DNA from: Coniferiporia sulphurascens
Lineage: Eukaryota; Basidiomycota; Agaricomycetes; Hymenochaetales; Hymenochaetaceae
Direction of reading: 5' to 3'
NCBI GenBank assembly: GCA_002794785.1
Contig: NBBA01000011.1
Span: 620,001-684,000, forward strand
DNA: 64,000 nucleotides
In this document: in pieces, positions 58,452-64,000 of the stretch
How the letters are laid out: every line of letters begins with the position of its first letter
Numbering within the stretch: the stretch's first letter is position 1
The notes under the pieces: model-generated
Told to the model about the DNA's origin: nothing
Seen by the model: the letters and a program-made list of their open reading frames with translations, nothing else
Database searches by the model: none
Program-made: the position numbers and the translations under genes

Positions 58452-60390
58452 GAACGGTGGTGATGGTGGAGTCGGAGAGAGGGGTATATAGACACGGGTA
58501 CACTAGGAACGAAAGTGCACGAGAGGCGGGTGCTTTTAGTAGATGAGTGCACCTTGAGGATGAGGGACGAGCCGGAGAGTTAGGTCAACTCGAGCTGGGG
58601 TTCCGTCGCAAGTAAGTAATGGCGATGCTCGAGATATTCCAGGGCAGAAAAACAGCACGTGTAGATCGCGTAAAGACCGGTGATACTGTTCTGTACTTAT
58701 TGTGGTGGTTGGGAAAACACGAAGCCAGCCTAGTCCAGCACAGGCCGAGGGACGCGAAGGAGAGGGGGCAGTGGTGGTGGTGGTGGTCGCGGACGAAGAG
58801 TCGGCAGCGACGACGACGACGACGACAATGCGAGCTCTCAAGTGCGATGAGGACGAGGACAAACAAAAAGGTGGGATTGGACCAGCTGGTAAAGGAATGA
58901 CGACTGTCGGGGAGGCATGGGTGCCCTGGGTCCGAGATGCGTAGGGAGTGAGCCGAACTGTGGAGCTCCTCCTCGGCTGATATAACCAGCATGAACGCAC
59001 TGTCCCGCAGCCGCGCCCGCCTTCTAGTCGTCCGATCGTCGTCGTCGCCGTCCTGCAGCGAGCACGATGGCGGGTGTAGTGTGCAACGATATGACGGCGG
59101 GAGAGTAACGTTGCATATGTCAGGCGGAGGCGTTCATTCAGAGCGAAATCACAACATCAATTAATTCGAGCTAGCAACCCAGGTCCGGGCCGCCGGGCCC
59201 TTTCTAGAAACCTGAGATTCGAAGCGTCGATCTTCTTCTCGTAACTTGATCGCTAGTCTCCATCACTACCGAACTACCAACTTTTCTCGTTTCCCTTGTT
59301 TCTCCTGTTTTGCTCGAAAGTCTCCAGACTAAACCTTTCCCACCCTCGTACCATCACAACCCATTCAACGTAAAACAGTGTGCAGCACTTCGGACAGCCA
59401 CACACAGCCGCACGCACCCCTGAGCTCCTATCTGCTCTCGCAGCTTTATGAATCAGGGCGCTGGCTTGGAAGCTCGCTCTAGCGTCCTACGTCCTGCATC
59501 TGTCGTCCACCCAACGCCCATCCATGTCCCCCAATCGGCTCCTGTGTAACGCGATATATTAAGCTCTTCCCCCACGCAATATTATTAGTGCTCAAGAAAC
59601 CGCGACGCCACCTCATCTGATCCATCGTGCACCAAGTCGACGCACAACCGTGGCTGACGGTGCGGCCCCGTCGGACTCTGACGCACTTCTGGAACTCTAT
59701 ACGACTTTGCTAGGCGACGCCCCGGGATACTAGGGAACAGTAGTTCCGCGTAAGACTCGGGAGCGCAATCATCGCTTCTACATATTTGTAATTTATAGGA
59801 CGAGGGGCTATCCCCCTTTCCGTCGGCGTTCAATGAAAAACGAAAGCATGCGAGCAATGAGGGCACTCGCATACGCCTGCTAGGATGTATGAGCTACATG
59901 CTGTACTATATCTTTCTATGGTTTCACCTGCAGCCCCGACCCCCATCCCAGTCAACGAAATTACGAACTAGCACACGAAGACCAAACATGGCGCTAAGCA
60001 TCAGCCAAAAAAAAGGGCTGATATCAAACATTGTGAATTGTGGTTTGCGACTCTGTTAGGCACCATCCAATCATCAATATCTTCAGGATCAAGTTGGTCT
60101 CCTAAGGTTACTACTGGCGTGGAGTAGCCATGCAGCCAGGCTAAACGCAGCAATTTACATCAAAGAAAGATACAGTATCAAATACCCGAATTTCTGGTGA
60201 TGTTCTTCTTTCTTCTAGTGATGCAGTATTCTTGTCGTCCACTGCACCGTGATATTTATCGCCCATGTTCGTACGAGCCTATCGCAGTTCAGGCACCACA
60301 CTGGATATATCACAAATAATGTATGTATTGTATACATACTGTAGGTACACACATCAAAATCTTATAAATAAAAAAGTAAAGAAAACGCTG
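58452..60390. other. Intergenic upstream of the surface protein gene
   Basis: About 1.9 kb without recognisable genes. A GAC/GTC-rich triplet stretch at about 58790-58830 and pyrimidine-rich runs near 59270-59350 suggest promoter-like DNA. A minus-strand frame at 59585-59872 has no family pattern. Confidence 0.4.
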
Positions 60391-63257
60391 CTATAAAAAA
60401 TACCTAGCCTTCAGTATACAGTGTCTATCCATCCTGACTCTGGACTTCGGCCACAGGTTCACGCATATCGTCACCGTTAATACGGCTGCGTCCGTCTCAG
60501 CATCATCGGGCAGACCAACACCGGTATATCCAGCTCTCCAATAACACTGGCCAGTAACATCCATCCCGCCCGTAGCGACCCGCGTGCGCACCTCCGTCTC
60601 ACCACCAGCATCAAAGCGAAGCACCAGTACCCAGAATGACTGCGCAGTACGCACGCCCGCCTCATCCTCATCCTCATCCTCATCCTCATACACAACTTCA
60701 CGTGCACCATCGACGACAGTCGTCCACGCGCTATGCATACGCACGATCCTTCCATCAGAGTCACGCTCGTCCACATAGACACACGCGATATACTCGCGCT
60801 CCCCCGCGACGTTCACTCCAGCCAAAATAGGCACATGGCCTGCAGCGCTGAACGCTGCCCCCGCGGGCACCTCGAGGATCATGAGCTGCTGCGGGGCGCT
60901 ACAGAAAACCTCGTTCAACCGCTCAGCGGACGTCTCGTCAGGCGGGTCCACCCAGGTGCCTGCGGCAAGGCAGATCTTGCACGGTTTCTCGCGCATAAAA
61001 GGTTCCTTAAAAACAACGGGCGCGAAACCTCGCTGTGAGAAAGAGGAAGTACGGAGGCGGCAAAAGGACTCACGTGGCGTAGATGCGTCCGTCCATCCTT
61101 GGCCCTGTGACGATATATGTACTCGGTCTGGAAGGGCCCTCTAGAGAGGCTCGCATCGTCAACTTCGACGTCGTGCGTCAGAGAAATGTTGAGTTGGCTG
61201 CGGACGGAGTTTAAAGCTGACTCGGTGGCCGAGCCTCGTGCGTATGCATCCAAAAGGGCTTCGGACATGGCCTTTTTGCAGTAACGATTCAGCTGGATGA
61301 TGAATACTATGCGGAGAACAGTCCGAGATACAGTATCGGGGCTTGAGACAAAAGTTAAAATTAGTCTCGGAGGTTTGTTAGCTCTGAGATAAAAGGCGCG
61401 TCGTACTCACTTCGTAAGGAAGCTAGCAAGTCTGGAGCACAGCGTACGTAAAATGGTTTCTTTCGGTACGCCCCTTAGATACAGGCGCTGACCACCGACA
61501 GGCGACTGGTAGCGCACGATATGCTGCCTGAGGATCTCAGACATTACGACATCTGGGCCTATTGACAAATTTCGCCATAAAGTGCCAAGTTCGCTGTGTA
61601 CGTATGTGCTGACAAGCTCGGATAGATTATCAAAACTGCTGGTCTGCGATTCGGAGGAGCCTTGCATGCTTAAGATATGGCTAGGAAAAATAGCTGCAGT
61701 CACGAATAGCCTTTGGGATAAAACGAGGTCGTTCGGGAAAAACATTGCCTCCTGGTTGGCGATGATTCGATCTGCATCGGCACGAATATTCCTGGGGTTG
61801 TTCTTGTCTAGAAGCTCGTCAACGTTTGTCGCTGTATTCAAGAAACTGACGGATAGCGGGAACCGATGTGCATTCCTTGCGTGAGGTGTGCTGCTCAGCT
61901 TCCGGAAATTACTTAAAGCACTAGATAAAAACGTACCTCAGAGCAACTGAAAAAACTGTGTTCCACTTGAGTACGTTGTAACCCGAAATATCTCCGCTAT
62001 TCTGGATAACCGTTACGTAACTTTTGAACGAGTGTGCATAGATATCGTCAACACATTCCCAATCGACTATGTGAGGTAGAGAGTCTGTCAGATCCGCCAG
62101 ACAGGCGATACAGTCGGTGTAAAGATCGACTGATAACGCAAGAGGATTCCAGCGACGCATTATTTGCGCTATGTAGCGCAAGGCTAGGAATGACAGCTCC
62201 GGCTCGCTACGTATGTATCATGAATAGACAAGTTAATCAGTCCCTCAACAATGTTCCGCAATGAGGTTGTTACATACCGTAAGAACTTAATTAATGTCCG
62301 GCAGAGGAGGGGCAATGGTTGATCACCAGCATTTTCTCCTAATCGTAAGTGTCTGTGCAAAACAGTGTTTACTTCGTTGTTTGAAAGACAGATTAGCGCC
62401 TGTCGACAGTGTGGAATGGACCAGTCGCTGTCATTGTTAAGCCTTTTCAGTTCACGTTTCCGGATCTCCGTTAAATGTTTCGGCGCGCCAAGAGCATTGA
62501 AAAGAGTATAAAGATATCGATCCTCCACAGCAAACTTCGCTATATGCCGCATTGCACAGTTATGGGTTGCGGGAAGTGGTGAACTTTAATTCCATATTTA
62601 ATAAAATCAGTTTTTAAGGTTCAAGTGATAGAGATCGTACTAAGCGTAGTGGATCAACTGTCGACACTCCCGAAAGACGATTAGCTCTTGTGGCAACAAA
62701 GTCGAAGTATCGTTTGCATCTGCCTTCGCCCAAAGGTATACCAACATTTCGTCTGGGTATGGTTCGCCTAAAAGCGCAGATTTGATCCGCGCAGCACAGG
62801 CATCCGGGCCTCGTCCAGTCTCGTTTGCGATTTTGTTTAGTCGGTTCTCGAGGATGAGACCGCCCTTGCTGTACAACTTCCCCAGAAGACGACCAGTGCC
62901 TGGCAAATTTGTCGCCGTTTTGTCCGAGGAGACGGTTGAAGATGAGAAAGCCGCCCGCCAGTCAGCAGAACTAGAAGCGGTAGATGAAGGACCATAATGC
63001 GGAGGTTGAACAGCAAGAGCTAGATCAGGAGCTTCCTGAGGAGAGGGCCCTCGCCTTCCACGGTTGGTTCTTTCTGCTATTGAACCTATCCTGTTCTCTA
63101 AGCCTCTGCCTAGAGTGCTGTAAAGGCGTCCTAAGAGTCTCCCTGGACCTGGAAGGTCGGATACAGTCGCGTCTGAGGATAGCTCTGAGATGTTTCCATT
63201 GACGGAGCCTGCTGAAAGATGCTCCCCGGAGCGACTAGGACTCCTGGATGCGCTCAT
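60391..63257 (-). CDS. Unrecognised LPGPGR-repeat protein, copy C
   Basis: Six exons: 62641-63257, 62278-62583, 61937-62206, 61411-61890, 61074-61341 and 60391-61005, giving 851 residues. Exons 1, 2, 3 and 6 have the same lengths as in copy B (617, 306, 270, 615), and all intron phases agree. The protein matches B along most of its length: VSDLPGPGRLLGRLYSTLGR, TNLPGTGRLLGKLYSKGGL, HIVDWECVDDIYAHSFKSY, LLDKNNPRNIRAD, LSRGPFQTEYIYRHRAKDGR, CKICLAAGTW, LNEVFCSAPQQLMILEVPAG, HVPILAGVNVAGEREYIACV and AWTTVVDGAREVVYE. A pure Asp/Glu run stands where B has its Asp/Arg/Gly spacer, and the last 45 residues differ from B. Open throughout, so probably functional. Function unknown. Confidence 0.8.
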
Positions 63258-64000
63258 AGGATAGGGATTAGGATAACATGCACTCCGAGTCCATCGCTGT
63301 AGATGTCCACTAACTGGTGCCAGTGCATGTGACAGTGTGATAGACTGGAGTAGGCCGTTATTTATATCACGGTCACGAATGCAATGAATCCATCTAATGA
63401 TATCGTTAAACTGGCAGTGTTAAAAGGAGAGGTCATCAGTTCCAGCATTCAGGTTTCCTAGCCGGACAGCTTTTGATCGCCCGACTTGGACCAGAACCTG
63501 CAGTGTAGGCTGTGGCACTGCATCCAAGGAAAGATCATAGCTATCACTTTTTGTTCAGGTTGCGCACGATACCTGTATTCTTAAGGCTTCCAGAGGGTGA
63601 AGTGGAAATGGCCATTTTATGGAAATCCTTCGGAGTTCAAGGTAAGGTTGTAGTAAGTCCAAAGTCGACTTAGGGATTCGTTAAGGAAAGTCAACAAACG
63701 TGATGTGACTAGAGTCGTAATATTTAGCCGACTTTTCCATGTGACTGTGATGGTCGCATGCAACTTTTTCATCCGGACACGACTTGCCGACTTGCTCTAT
63801 GTCGCGTTCGTTCTCGTTACTCAAGTCGTCCTCGGAACGTGCACTAAAAAGGCGAACACGATGCCTTCACGTTTTTGATGAAAGAAGATCATTGGGGGAG
63901 AGCAGCATCAGTGGAGGTAAGCAGGAATCGGTAGGACTGCGGGAAGACAGTAGCTAATGAGTGTTCGTACGGCCAGCGGTACTAGCTTCGCGCCGGTTTG
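63258..64000. other. 3' edge of window, upstream of copy C
   Basis: No recognisable gene. Presumably the promoter of copy C and unresolved flank. Confidence 0.4.

Noticed and set aside
1..64000. CRISPR arrays, bacterial operons or ribosome binding sites
   Set aside because: The sequence is eukaryotic, with spliceosomal introns throughout; no direct-repeat/spacer array was seen.

Overview
The window looks like nuclear DNA of a filamentous basidiomycete, most likely an Agaricomycete. The genes are split by many short GT..AG introns, mostly 45-90 bp. Conserved eukaryotic genes (a Dim1/DIB1 U5 snRNP protein, VPS29, SRP19) sit beside gene families typical of mushroom-forming fungi: Git3-type GPCRs, DUF6533-type multi-pass membrane proteins, F-box/LRR proteins and an atypical kinase-like family with the motif VFGDLRRPNIL. 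I cannot name the species. Exon structures were assembled by hand from splice sites, reading phase and protein family patterns.

Layout. 1.9-2.6 kb (+): DIB1. 4.4-6.3 kb (-): glucose-receptor-like GPCR. 7.5-7.9 kb (+): possible small membrane protein. 8.3-9.6 kb (+): DUF6533-type membrane protein. 9.7-17.0 kb: gene-poor, with degenerate tandem repeats and a kinase relic. 17.0-19.2 kb (-): MFS drug/polyamine transporter. 20.6-23.2 kb (-): copy A of an unrecognised family. 24.1-25.5 kb (+): broken AGC-type kinase gene containing a near-perfect inverted duplication. 25.5 and 34.5 kb: two 256-bp elements in opposite orientation, each with a 5-bp target duplication. 27.1-29.2 kb: divergent VPS29 (-) and SRP19 (+). 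29.5-33.9 kb (-): two tandem DUF6533-type membrane protein genes. 35.3-37.1 kb (+): GH18 chitinase. 37-41.8 kb: no recognisable gene. 41.8-43.6 kb (+): F-box protein. 47.9-50.8 kb (+): copy B of the unrecognised family. 51.6-53 kb (-): atypical kinase-like protein. 54.8-58.5 kb (-): Mid2/WSC-like single-pass cell-surface protein. 60.4-63.3 kb (-): copy C of the unrecognised family.

The best candidate for something undescribed is the three-member family A/B/C. B and C are 861 and 851 residues, with six exons each, matching intron positions and phases, and (for four of the six exons) identical lengths. They face each other 10 kb apart. All three share two copies of a motif around N-LPGPGR-xLG-xLY near the N terminus, a long unrecognised middle part, and a C-terminal domain that resembles the DM9/DUF3421 fold. 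I cannot assign a function. The second point of interest is the kinase relic whose inverted arms (166 and 162 bp, 10-nt spacer) would give a long hairpin RNA matching kinase-family sequence; related kinase fragments lie at 15.3 and 53.7 kb.
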